Source: CALWPV01 sp045632125
GTDB taxonomy: Bacteria; Bacillota; Clostridia; Lachnospirales; Bianqueaceae
Assembly (NCBI GenBank): GCA_045632125.1
Contig: JAZQWC010000006.1
Location: forward strand, 1 to 29,583
Length of the DNA: 29,583 bases
Direction: 5' to 3'
Shown piece by piece: positions 7,254 to 17,200 of this stretch (position 1 is the stretch's first letter; every line of letters begins with the position of its first letter). The notes beneath the pieces were generated by a model. The model worked only from the letters and a program-made list of their open reading frames with translations, was not told where the DNA came from and ran no database searches. Position numbers and translations under genes: made by a program.

Positions 7254-9338
7254 TCATTCGCGGCCCTTGGCGCTCAGGATTTTTTCGCTAACGCTCTTGG
7301 GTACGGGCTCATAGTGATCGAAGAACATAGAGTAGGTACCACGACCCTGAGTCTTAGAACGCAGGTCAGTAGCATAACCAAACATCTCAGATAGCGGAAC
7401 GAAACCATGGATAACCTGAGTTCCGTTTACAGCGTCCATACCTTCGATACGACCACGACGAGAGTTAATATCACCGATTACATCACCCATGTATTCCTCG
7501 GGTACGGTAACATCTACTTTCATCAAAGGCTCAAGCAGAGTGGGAGCACCTTTCTTCATAGCTTCTTTGAATGCCATAGAACCAGCAATCTTAAATGCCA
7601 TTTCAGAAGAGTCAACTTCATGGTAAGAACCATCGTAACACTCAGCCTTTACACCCAGTACAGGATAACCAGCCAGAGAACCGCTCTGCATAGCTTCCTG
7701 AATACCATCATCTACAGCAGGTACATATTCCTTCGGAATTGCACCGCCGACGATTGCGTTAACAAACTCGTACAGGTTTTCGCCGTTGGGATCCATAGGA
7801 ATGAAACGAACACGGCAGTGACCGTACTGACCACGACCACCGGACTGACGAACGAATTTACCTTCAACGTCAACTTCCTTAGTCAAAGCCTCTTTATAAG
7901 CTACCTGAGGAGCACCAACGTTTGCTTCTACTTTGAATTCACGCAGCAGACGGTCAACGATGATTTCCAGATGCAGCTCACCCATACCAGCGATAATGGT
8001 CTGACCGCTATCGGGATCGGTATGAGTACGGAAGGTGGGATCTTCTTCAGCAAGCTTTGCCAAAGCAATACCCATCTTTTCCTGACCTGCTTTGGTCTTG
8101 GGCTCGATTGCAACAGAGATAACAGGCTCCGGGAATACCATGGATTCCAGAATGATCGGATGATTCTCATCGCACAGAGTGTCACCAGTGGTGGTGAACT
8201 TCAAACCTACAGCAGCAGCAATATCACCGGCGTATACTTTATCCAGCTCCTGACGCTTGTTAGCATGCATCTGCAGGATACGACCCATACGCTCTTTCTT
8301 ATTCTTAGTAGAATTCAGAACGTAAGAACCGGAGTTTACAGTACCGGAATATACACGGAAGAAGGACAGCTTACCAACAAAGGGGTCAACCATGATCTTG
8401 AAGGCCAGTGCAGAGAAAGGCTCTTCATCAGAAGAATGACGAACGTCCTGAGTTTCACCATCCATAGAAGTACCTTCGATAGCAGGTACATCAACAGGAG
8501 AGGGCATGTAATCAATAACGCCATCCAGAAGCTTCTGGATACCTCTGTTACGATAAGCAGTACCGCAGAAAACAGGAATGATTTCTACGTTACATACAGC
8601 CTTACGAAGAGCAGCCTTCAGATCAGCAACGGGAATTTCTTCACCGTCCAGATACAACATCATCAGCTCTTCATCAGTTTCGCAGATGGACTCGATCATA
8701 GCGGTACGATATTCCTCTGCATCATCAGCCATATCTGCAGGAATATCAGTTACAGTAATATCCTGACCCTGATCATCATTGTAGATATAAGCTTTCATTT
8801 CCATCAAATCTACAATACCTTTGAAGTTATCTTCAGCACCAATAGGCAGCTGCATAGGAACTGCGTTATGGCCCAGACGATCTTTGATCATCTGTACTGC
8901 ATTGTAGAAGTCTGCACCCACAAGGTCCATCTTGTTGATGAATGCCATACGGGGTACATTGTATTTATCAGCCTGACGCCAAACGTTTTCAGACTGAGGC
9001 TGAACACCGCTCTTAGCGCAGAATACACCAACAGCACCATCCAGTACACGCAGAGAACGCTCTACTTCTACAGTAAAGTCAACGTGACCGGGAGTATCGA
9101 TGATGTTGATACGATTTTCATTCCAGAAACAAGTGGTAGCTGCAGAAGTAATAGTAATACCACGCTCCTGCTCCTGCTCCATCCAGTCCATGGTTGCGGT
9201 ACCTTCGTGGGTATCGCCGATTTTATGGGTTTTACCGGTATAGAACAAAATACGTTCTGTCAAAGTGGTCTTACCAGCATCAATATGGGCCATAATACCA
9301 ATATTGCGGGTATTCTCCAACGAATATTCTCTAGACAC
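7254..9338 (-). CDS. fusA: Elongation factor G
   Basis: EF-G is the GTPase that drives translocation and, with RRF, ribosome recycling. The 694-residue product is full length. G motifs are AHIDAGKT (17-24), DTPGH (81-85) and NKMD (135-138), followed by domains II to V, including the domain IV segment with GGRGQYGHCRVRF and the domain V end GRGTYSMFFDHYEPVP. The start codon is GTG at 9338, with GAGGAGG about 8 bases upstream and no better alternative. It starts 16 bases after rpsG. It is the standard third gene of the str operon. Confidence 0.98.
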   Translation of the reverse strand: MSREYSLENTRNIGIMAHIDAGKTTLTERILFYTGKTHKIGDTHEGTATMDWMEQEQERGITITSAATTCFWNENRINIIDTPGHVDFTVEVERSLRVLDGAVGVFCAKSGVQPQSENVWRQADKYNVPRMAFINKMDLVGADFYNAVQMIKDRLGHNAVPMQLPIGAEDNFKGIVDLMEMKAYIYNDDQGQDITVTDIPADMADDAEEYRTAMIESICETDEELMMLYLDGEEIPVADLKAALRKAVCNVEIIPVFCGTAYRNRGIQKLLDGVIDYMPSPVDVPAIEGTSMDGETQDVRHSSDEEPFSALAFKIMVDPFVGKLSFFRVYSGTVNSGSYVLNSTKNKKERMGRILQMHANKRQELDKVYAGDIAAAVGLKFTTTGDTLCDENHPIILESMVFPEPVISVAIEPKTKAGQEKMGIALAKLAEEDPTFRTHTDPDSGQTIIAGMGELHLEIIVDRLLREFKVEANVGAPQVAYKEALTKEVDVEGKFVRQSGGRGQYGHCRVRFIPMDPNGENLYEFVNAIVGGAIPKEYVPAVDDGIQEAMQSGSLAGYPVLGVKAECYDGSYHEVDSSEMAFKIAGSMAFKEAMKKGAPTLLEPLMKVDVTVPEEYMGDVIGDINSRRGRIEGMDAVNGTQVIHGFVPLSEMFGYATDLRSKTQGRGTYSMFFDHYEPVPKSVSEKILSAKGRE

Positions 9339-9354
9339 GACTTGTCCTCCTCAA

Positions 9355-9825
9355 TTAAAACCGAAAATGAGCGAAAGCCTTGTTAGCTTCAGCCATCTTG
9401 TGGGTGTCTTCTCTTTTCTTAACAGAAGCACCGGAGTTGTTAGCTGCATCCATAATCTCGTTAGCTAAACGCTCCTGCATGGTCTTTTCACCACGAGCAC
9501 GAGAATATGCAGTCAACCATCTAAGACCCAAGGTCTGTCTGCGCTCAGCGCGAACTTCCATGGGAACCTGGTAGGTGGCACCACCTACACGTCTTGCTTT
9601 TACTTCCAGAACCGGCATGATGTTATTCATGGCAGCTTCGAAAACTTCCAAAGGAGCTTTCTCAGTCTTAGCTGCGATCCGGTCGAACGCGCCGTAAACG
9701 ATCTTCTGGGCTACACCCTTCTTACCGTCCAGCATAATGCTATTAATCAGTTTAGTTACTACCTTGCTTCCGTACATGGGATCCGGCAGAACATCTCTGT
9801 GGGCAATATGTCCTCTTCTAGGCAC
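9355..9825 (-). CDS. rpsG: Ribosomal protein S7
   Basis: S7 nucleates assembly of the 30S head and contacts the E-site tRNA. The 156-residue product is the normal length, with the start PRRGHIAHRDVLPDPMYGS, the conserved KVVTKLINSIMLDGKK region, and the QVPMEVRAERRQTLGLRWL hairpin region. The start codon is GTG at 9825 behind AAGGAGGG. The 118-base gap after rpsL contains a stable hairpin and a -10-like TATAAT. In E. coli S7 represses its own operon by binding the rpsL-rpsG gap, and the structure here invites that comparison. Confidence 0.98.
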   Translation of the reverse strand: MPRRGHIAHRDVLPDPMYGSKVVTKLINSIMLDGKKGVAQKIVYGAFDRIAAKTEKAPLEVFEAAMNNIMPVLEVKARRVGGATYQVPMEVRAERRQTLGLRWLTAYSRARGEKTMQERLANEIMDAANNSGASVKKREDTHKMAEANKAFAHFRF

Positions 9826-9871
9826 GATTCTTCCCTCCTTAATTATTTTTAATTAAATCATAGGTACTCAC

Positions 9872-9900
9872 ATTATAGTCCTACGTGTCTCGCACCAATC
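9872..9900 (-). promoter_or_regulatory. Possible sigma-A promoter for rpsG-fusA
   Basis: A perfect TATAAT lies on the minus strand at 9872-9877. The matching -35 is poor: GATTGG at 17 bases spacing or TTGGTG at 15. The -35 region overlaps the 3' arm of the rpsL-rpsG hairpin. It is a candidate only. Confidence 0.35.
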
Positions 9901-9929
9901 TATCGGGCACTGCCCTATATGATTGGCAC
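9892..9929 (-). promoter_or_regulatory. Two-tier hairpin between rpsL and rpsG
   Basis: On the minus strand GTGCCAATC (9929-9921) pairs with GATTGGTGC (9900-9892) over nine positions, two of them G-T. Inside the loop GGGC and GCCC form a second short stem with a three-base loop. No T-run follows, so it is not a terminator. It occupies the position where the S7 target lies in E. coli. Confidence 0.5.
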
Positions 9930-9943
9930 CTTATTCCCTACTA

Positions 9944-10357
9944 TTATTTTTTCGGGCGTTTTGCACCGTACTTGGAACGAGCCTGACGACGGTTGGCAAC
10001 ACCAGCCGTATCCAGCACACCACGTACGATATGGTAACGTACACCGGGCATATCCTTAACACGGCCACCGCGAATCAGAACAACGCTGTGTTCCTGCAGG
10101 TTATGACCTTCACCAGGGATATAAGCGGTAACTTCTACGCCATTGCTCAGACGAACACGGGCGATTTTACGAAGAGCGGAGTTAGGTTTCTTAGGGGTAT
10201 CAGTCTTAACTACAGTACAAACACCACGCTTCTGGGGAGAAGAAACTCCAGTAGCTTTCTTCTGAAGGGAGTTCCAACCTCTCTGCAGTGCAGGAGCAGT
10301 AGACTTTTTCTCAGTAACCTGTCTTCCTTTTCTTACCAACTGGTTAAAAGTAGGCAT
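9944..10357 (-). CDS. rpsL: Ribosomal protein S12
   Basis: S12 sits at the decoding centre and affects accuracy. The 137-residue product is the Firmicutes long form, with an insertion (about residues 20-40) relative to the 124-residue E. coli protein. The conserved TPKKPNSALRK (54-64) contains the lysine equivalent to E. coli Lys43, and GGRVKDMPG (97-105) contains the Lys88 equivalent. Both are wild type, so rpsL-based streptomycin resistance is not predicted. The ATG has TAGGAGG 7-8 bases upstream. It is the first gene of the str operon and follows a promoter-terminator arrangement. Confidence 0.98.
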   Translation of the reverse strand: MPTFNQLVRKGRQVTEKKSTAPALQRGWNSLQKKATGVSSPQKRGVCTVVKTDTPKKPNSALRKIARVRLSNGVEVTAYIPGEGHNLQEHSVVLIRGGRVKDMPGVRYHIVRGVLDTAGVANRRQARSKYGAKRPKK

Positions 10358-10386
10358 ATCGGCACCTCCTATTTATATTTATCGGC

Positions 10387-10425
10387 AAAAAAGTGGACCT
10401 GCATAAAGCAGGTCCACGCTTTTGC
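10387..10425 (-). terminator. Terminator hairpin in the rpoC-rpsL gap, inside the rpsL leader
   Basis: On the minus strand GTGGACCTGC (10417-10408), loop TTTAT and GCAGGTCCAC (10402-10393) form a perfect 10-bp stem followed by six T residues (10392-10387). The stem can extend outward through the A/T tracts to about 18 pairs with one mismatch, so it could act in both directions. It lies 71 bases after the rpoC stop but also downstream of the promoter that serves rpsL, so any transcript reaching rpsL must pass it. Confidence 0.85.
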
Positions 10426-10437
10426 GCAGACTCGATG

Positions 10438-10466
10438 AGTATAACACGCAAATCAAGTCTTGTCAA
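10438..10466 (-). promoter_or_regulatory. Strong sigma-A promoter for rpsL (str operon)
   Basis: On the minus strand a perfect TTGACA (10461-10466), a 17-base spacer and TATACT (10438-10443, five of six) lie just after the rpoC stop. The predicted start is near 10431, leaving a leader of about 74 bases. The terminator hairpin begins about six bases into that leader. Confidence 0.82.
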
Positions 10467-10487
10467 CAAAATATTTAATTTTTTTGC

Positions 10488-13400
10488 TTATTCACCATCA
10501 ATATTGGTTTCAGCATTCATAGAACCTAACACATCATCCAAAAGAGCACCTAAATCATCAGCAAAATCCTGACTTTCATCGAAGGCGATCTCATCGTCTT
10601 CATCCTCATCCTGAACAGGAACAGGCTGAATTTCAACAGGCTTCTTAACTGCAGTTTCAATGGGATCTCCATTCAGAACAAACTCAGCTCTCTGGTACTG
10701 ACTCATACCGGTACCGGCCGGAATCAGTTTACCGATGATTACATTCTCTTTCAGACCAATCAGAGGATCGATCTTGCCCTTGATGGCAGCTTCGGTCAGT
10801 ACTCTGGTGGTTTCCTGGAAGGAAGCAGCTGACAGGAAGGAATCTGTTGCCAAAGAAGCCTTAGTGATACCCAGCAGCACGCGCTCGCCAGTTGCAGGCT
10901 CCAAGCCATTCTCTTCTGCAATTGCATTCTTCTCATCAAACTCCAGAACATCCACTAAGGAACCGGGCAGCATATCAGTTGAACCATTGTCTTCAATACG
11001 TACGCGACGCAGCATCTGACGAACAATGATCTCTACGTGCTTATCATTGATATCTACACCCTGCAGACGGTATACGCGCTGAACTTCCTGGATCAAATAA
11101 TCCTGTACAGCCAGCAGACCCTTGATCTTCAGAATATCATGAGGATTTACAGAACCTTCGGTCAGTTCATCACCAGCCTCGATCACCTGTCCATCTTTGA
11201 CTTTCAAACGAGCACCATAAGGAATCAAATAATTCTTACTTTCTTTGCTCTCCGGATCGGTAATGATAATTTCGCGTTTCTTACGAGTGATGTTCTCCTG
11301 AACTACACCGCCGAACTCGGCAATCACTGCCAAACCTTTGGGTTTTCTTGCTTCGAACAACTCCTGTACACGAGGAAGACCCTGTGTAATATCGTCGCCG
11401 GTAGCAATACCACCAGTGTGGAAGGTACGCATCGTCAGCTGAGTACCGGGCTCACCGATAGACTGAGCTGCAATAATACCAACTGCTTCACCCATGCGAA
11501 CCGGAAGGCCTGTGCTCATGTCAGCACCGTAACACTTAGCACAAACACCCAGCTTCTGTTTACAGGTCAACATAGTACGAATATATACTTTTTCAATACC
11601 TGCAGCTACAACTTTAGCAGCCTGAGCAGGACCGATCATAGAATCAGCAGGTACAATCAATTCGCCGGTTACCGGATGAGTGATTGCATTGATGGACCAA
11701 CGTCCGCGGATTCTTTCTTCCAAAGGTTCAATAGTTTCGTCGCCATCCTTGTAAGCGGCAACCCACATACCTCTCGGATCTTCACCCTCTTCACAGCAAT
11801 CTTCTGCTCGAACGATCATATTCTGAGAAACGTCAACCAAACGACGGGTCAAGTAACCAGAGTCAGCAGTACGCAGAGCGGTATCAGCCAGACCTTTACG
11901 GGTACCATGTGCAGAAATAAAGTACTCCTGTACATCCAAACCTTCACGGAAACAGGACTTAATGGGCAACTCAATGATTTCACCACTGGGGCTGGCCATC
12001 AGACCACGCATACCGGCAAGCTGTTTCAACTGGTCGGTCGAACCACGCGCACCAGAATCGATCATCATGTAGATGTTGTTATCTTTTCCAAGGCCGGGAA
12101 GCAGCAGATCGGTAATATCACGAATGGTATTAGTCCAGGTTTCAATAATTCTCTTATGACGCTCTTCGTTGGTAAACAGACCCCTCTTGAACATACTCAA
12201 AATCTTAGCAACTTCTTTTTCTGCCTTTTCGATCATACCCTTCTTGGCATCAGGAATGATAACGTCAGAAGCAGCTACCGTGATTGCACCACGAGTAGAG
12301 TACTTGAAGCCCAAAGACTTAACATTATCCAGTACACTTACGGTAAAGGTAATGCCGTGTACATCAATACATTTCTGCAGAATCTTACCCAACTGTTTTT
12401 TGCCAACCAAGAAGTTGATCTCGTAGGGCAAATAAGTTTCAGGTCTTTCAGGATCACGTTCCACATAACCCAGATCCTGAGGCAACTTTTCATTCAGAAT
12501 GATACGGCCTACGGTGGTTTCAACCAAACCGGTTACAGTCTGTCCGTTCACTTCAACGCTGCGACGGATTTTAATCAAACTGTGCAGGGTCAGTTCGCCA
12601 TTAACTTCAGCCAGAATTGCTTCATTCTTATCTTTAAACACACGGCCCGAACCCTTATCCTCAGGACGCTCCATGGTCAAATAGTACATACCCAGAACCA
12701 TATCCTGAGAAGGAACGGTTACAGGACCACCATCAGAAGGCTTCAGCAGATTGTTTGTAGACAAAAGCATGAAGCGGCACTCAGCCTGAGCTTCTACGGA
12801 CAGCGGTACGTGTACAGCCATCTGGTCACCGTCGAAGTCAGCGTTAAATGCTGTACATACCAGAGGATGCAGCTTGATCGCTTTACCTTCAACCAAGATA
12901 GGCTCGAAAGCCTGAATACCCAGACGGTGCAGAGTAGGAGCACGGTCCAGCATTACAGGATGCTCGCGGATTACTTCTTCCAGTACATCCCATACTTCTG
13001 TTTTCAAGCGCTCAACCATTCTCTTTGCAGACTTAATATTATGAGCCAGTTCTTTTTCTACCAGCTTCTTCATTACAAAAGGCTTGAACAATTCGATTGC
13101 CATCTCTTTGGGCAAACCACACTGATAGAACTTCAATTCAGGACCTACAACGATAACGGAACGACCGGAATAGTCAACACGCTTACCCAGCAGGTTCTGA
13201 CGGAAACGACCCTGTTTACCACGCAGCATGTCAGACAAGGACTTCAGAGCGCGGTTACCGGGACCGGTTACCGGACGGCCACGACGGCCATTATCGATCA
13301 GAGCATCTACAGCCTCCTGCAGCATTCTCTTTTCGTTTCTAACAATAATGTCGGGTGCACCCAGACTCAGCAAACGGCGCAGACGATTGTTACGGTTAAT

Positions 13401-14198
13401 TACACGACGATACAAATCATTCAAGTCAGAGGTAGCAAAACGTCCACCATCCAGCTGAACCATGGCACGGATATCCGGAGGGATAACCGGAACCACGTCC
13501 ATTACCATCCACTCAGGACGGTTGCCGGACTGCAAGAATGCCTCTACTACTTCCAGTCTCTTGATGATACGCAGACGCTTTTGTCCGGAAGCGTTAATCA
13601 ACTCTTCCTTCAGTTCAGCAGTCTGTTTTTCCAAATCGATATCCTGCAGCAATTCTTTGATTGCCTCTGCACCCATACCAGCGCGGAAGCCATCGCCAAA
13701 CTTCTCCTGAGCATCGCGGAATTCGCGCTCAGTGAGCAGCTGCTTGTACAGGAGGCCGGTATCACCGGCATCCAGTACGATATAAGAAGCAAAATACAGA
13801 ACTTTCTCCAGTGCTCTCGGAGGAATATCCAGAATCAGACCCATACGGCTGGGAATTCCTTTAAAGTACCAGATATGAGATACCGGGGCAGCTAATTCAA
13901 TATGACCCATTCTCTCACGACGAACTTTTGCCTTTGTTACTTCTACACCACAGCGATCGCAAATTACACCTTTATAACGGATGCGTTTGTACTTACCGCA
14001 GTGACATTCCCAGTCTTTTGTGGGACCAAAGATACGCTCACAGAAAAGACCATCTCTTTCGGGTTTCAACGTTCTGTAGTTGATTGTTTCGGGTTTCTTT
14101 ACTTCACCATGAGACCACTCACGGATCTTTTCAGGAGAAGCAAGACCGATCTTAATCGCATCAAACTGAATGGATTGATGAGTTGTTTTTACAGCCAT
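10488..14198 (-). CDS. rpoC: RNA polymerase beta' subunit
   Basis: Beta' forms one pincer of RNA polymerase and supplies the catalytic magnesium site. The 1236-residue product carries an N-terminal zinc site (Cys65, 67, 80, 83 in ECHCGKY and VICDRCGVE), the active-site NADFDGDQM near residue 450, and the second zinc cluster with CKQKLGVCAKCYG. The conserved TLRTFHTGG-type segment appears as TMRTFHTGGIA. The C-terminus is an unusual acidic tail of about 40 residues, with QDEDEDDEIAFDESQDF. Length is within the Firmicutes range (about 1170-1240). The ATG lies 17 bases after rpoB, so the two are cotranscribed. No L7Ae-like gene follows, unlike in Bacillus. Confidence 0.99.
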   Translation of the reverse strand: MAVKTTHQSIQFDAIKIGLASPEKIREWSHGEVKKPETINYRTLKPERDGLFCERIFGPTKDWECHCGKYKRIRYKGVICDRCGVEVTKAKVRRERMGHIELAAPVSHIWYFKGIPSRMGLILDIPPRALEKVLYFASYIVLDAGDTGLLYKQLLTEREFRDAQEKFGDGFRAGMGAEAIKELLQDIDLEKQTAELKEELINASGQKRLRIIKRLEVVEAFLQSGNRPEWMVMDVVPVIPPDIRAMVQLDGGRFATSDLNDLYRRVINRNNRLRRLLSLGAPDIIVRNEKRMLQEAVDALIDNGRRGRPVTGPGNRALKSLSDMLRGKQGRFRQNLLGKRVDYSGRSVIVVGPELKFYQCGLPKEMAIELFKPFVMKKLVEKELAHNIKSAKRMVERLKTEVWDVLEEVIREHPVMLDRAPTLHRLGIQAFEPILVEGKAIKLHPLVCTAFNADFDGDQMAVHVPLSVEAQAECRFMLLSTNNLLKPSDGGPVTVPSQDMVLGMYYLTMERPEDKGSGRVFKDKNEAILAEVNGELTLHSLIKIRRSVEVNGQTVTGLVETTVGRIILNEKLPQDLGYVERDPERPETYLPYEINFLVGKKQLGKILQKCIDVHGITFTVSVLDNVKSLGFKYSTRGAITVAASDVIIPDAKKGMIEKAEKEVAKILSMFKRGLFTNEERHKRIIETWTNTIRDITDLLLPGLGKDNNIYMMIDSGARGSTDQLKQLAGMRGLMASPSGEIIELPIKSCFREGLDVQEYFISAHGTRKGLADTALRTADSGYLTRRLVDVSQNMIVRAEDCCEEGEDPRGMWVAAYKDGDETIEPLEERIRGRWSINAITHPVTGELIVPADSMIGPAQAAKVVAAGIEKVYIRTMLTCKQKLGVCAKCYGADMSTGLPVRMGEAVGIIAAQSIGEPGTQLTMRTFHTGGIATGDDITQGLPRVQELFEARKPKGLAVIAEFGGVVQENITRKKREIIITDPESKESKNYLIPYGARLKVKDGQVIEAGDELTEGSVNPHDILKIKGLLAVQDYLIQEVQRVYRLQGVDINDKHVEIIVRQMLRRVRIEDNGSTDMLPGSLVDVLEFDEKNAIAEENGLEPATGERVLLGITKASLATDSFLSAASFQETTRVLTEAAIKGKIDPLIGLKENVIIGKLIPAGTGMSQYQRAEFVLNGDPIETAVKKPVEIQPVPVQDEDEDDEIAFDESQDFADDLGALLDDVLGSMNAETNIDGE

Positions 14199-14215
14199 CT
14201 AAGCGTACCCCTTTC

Positions 14216-17200
14216 TTATAGATCATCACCAAACATGGGATCTTCCAAAGTTTCAATCTCGCCAACAGAGAAACCGCTGGCAGCCAGATCAGGATCGAAA
14301 TCCAGATCATCATCATTTTCCTCATCCAGATCCAAAGGATCTTCATCAGGATTATGGTCATCGTAGTATACAGAACCGGTCTCGATATCTTCGTGGCCTT
14401 CCATATTTACATCAATGCCTTCACCGTCATCACCCAGATCCTCCTGGATCTCTACTTCCTGTGCATCCTCAGTCAGTACACGAATATCCAGACCCAAGGA
14501 CTGCAATTCTTTCAGCAGAACCTTGAAGGATTCCGGTACGCCGGGCTCAGGAATGTTCTCGCCCTTAACAATGGCCTCGTAGGTCTTTACACGTCCTACG
14601 ATATCGTCAGACTTAACAGTCAGGATTTCCTGCAGAGTATAAGCTGCACCATATGCCTCCAGGGCCCAAACTTCCATCTCACCGAAACGCTGACCACCAA
14701 ACTGAGCTTTACCACCCAGAGGCTGCTGTGTTACCAGAGAGTAAGGACCTGTGGAACGAGCATGGATCTTATCATCTACCAGATGATGCAGTTTCAAATA
14801 ATACATATAACCAACGGTTACATGATTGTCGAAGTATTCACCGGTACGACCATCACGCAGCGGCAGTTTACCATTACGGCTGATCGGAACACCAGTCCAT
14901 TCTTCTCTATGCTCCAGATTGTTACCCAGATATTCCATGATTTCAGGATGCAAAGTCTCCTGATACTTAGCCTGGAATTCTTCCCAATCTTTATTTACAT
15001 AGTCATCGGCCAATTCAAGCATATCCTGAATATCCAAACCGCTGGCACCATCAAAGATGGGAGTAGCGATCTTGAAGCCCAGAGCCTTACAAGCCAGACC
15101 CAAATGCACTTCCATTACCTGACCGATATTCATACGGCTAGGTACACCCAGAGGATTCAGTACGATATCCAGCGGACGACCATTAGGCAGGAAAGGCATG
15201 TCTTCTATCGGCAGTACACGGGAAACTACACCCTTGTTACCATGACGACCTGCCATCTTATCGCCCACAGAAATCTTACGTTTGTGAGCAATATAAACGC
15301 GTACGGTCTCATTTACACCGGGAGCCATTTCATCACCGTTTTCACGGGTGAAAATCTTTACATCAACGATGATACCCTCTTCACCATGAGGTACACGCAG
15401 AGAAGTATCACGCACTTCACGTGCCTTTTCACCAAAGATAGCACGCAGCAAACGCTCTTCTGCGGTCAGCTCGGTCTCACCCTTAGGTGTTACCTTACCT
15501 ACCAAAATATCACCGGCATGAACCTCAGCACCAATACGGATAATACCGCGCTCGTCCAAATCTTTCAGTGCGTCATCGCCCACATTGTGGATATCGCGGG
15601 TAATCTCTTCCGGACCCAGCTTGGTGTCGCGAGCTTCAGTTTCATATTCTTCAATGTGCACGGAGGTGTAAACATCCTCTGCCACCAGACGTTCGCTCAG
15701 AAGAACAGCATCCTCGTAGTTATAACCTTCCCAGGTCATAAAGCCGATCAATGCATTCTTACCCAGAGACAACTCACCTTCATCAGTAGAAGGACCGTCT
15801 GCAATCGCCTGACCGGCTTTTACAAACTCACCCTTATCCACAATGGGACGCTGATTAAAGCAGGTGCTCTGATTCTGACGCTGGAACTTCAGCAGATCAT
15901 AGTCATCTACATTACCGTCAGCACGACGAATTACAATACGATTGGAGGAAACGCTCTCCACTACACCGTCTTCCAATGCAATTACACAGGAACCGGAGTC
16001 AATCGCAGTCTTGTACTCCATACCGGTACCAACAACAGGAGACTCAGTAACCAAAAGCGGTACAGCCTGACGCTGCATGTTAGAACCCATCAGCGCACGG
16101 GAAGCATCATCGTTTTCCAGGAAAGGAACCAGAGAAGCTGCCACAGAGAATACCTGACGAGGAGATACGTCCATCAGATCGATCTCGTTAGGATCCATTT
16201 CAATATTATCTTCACGGAAACGACCCTTAACACGATTACTGATGAAATGTCCATTATCATCCAACTGCTCGTTCGCCTGAGCGATTTTATAATTTTCCTC
16301 TTCATCAGCAGTAATATAACGAATCTCGTTAGTTACTACCGGAACACCTGAGGATTTATCCAGAGTTCTATAAGGTGCTTCAATAAAACCATAACGGTTG
16401 ATACGAGCATAAGTTGCTAAAGAGTTGATCAGACCGATGTTGGGACCTTCAGGGGTCTCAATGGGACACATACGGCCATAGTGAGAGTGATGTACGTCTC
16501 GCACTTCGAAACCTGCACGATCACGGGACAAACCACCGGGACCCAGTGCAGACAAACGGCGCTTATGGGTCAGTTCAGCCAGAGGGTTGTTCTGGTCCAT
16601 AAACTGAGACAGCTGAGAACTTCCAAAGAATTCCTTAATAGCAGCTGTAACAGGACGGATATTGATCAGGCTCTGGGGAGTTACTTCTTCCAGATCCTGA
16701 GTAGTCATACGCTCACGTACCACACGTTCCAATCTGGCCAAGCCAATACGGAACTGATTCTGCAGAAGTTCACCTACGCAACGGATACGACGGTTACCCA
16801 AATGGTCAATATCGTCTACATTACCGATACCATATTCCAGATGCAAATTATAGTTGATGGAAGCCATAATATCTTCAAAGGTAATATGACGAGGCACCAA
16901 CTCATAGGAACGCTTTTTCAGCATTTCCAGAAGTTCTTCACCTTCAAGTTCCTGCTCCAGAATATCAACAAGTACAGGATAATATACGTCTTCGGTAATA
17001 CCACACTCATGCAGTGCCTCCTCAGGCAGGTCCAAATGAGCACGAATATCAACAGCCAGGTTGCTCAGGATTTTTACTTTCTGATCTTCCTTCTGCACCC
17101 AAACGTAGGGAATACCGGCATTTTGAATCTGACGGCACAGCTCAGCAGACAATACAACGCCTTCTTCAGCCAGAACTTCACCAGTGGAAGCATCCACTAC

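Noticed and set aside
11037..13895. Plus-strand open frame of 952 codons opposite rpoC
   Set aside because: Antisense to a certain gene, low-complexity composition, no family resemblance. The same applies to the long frames opposite fusA and rpoB.
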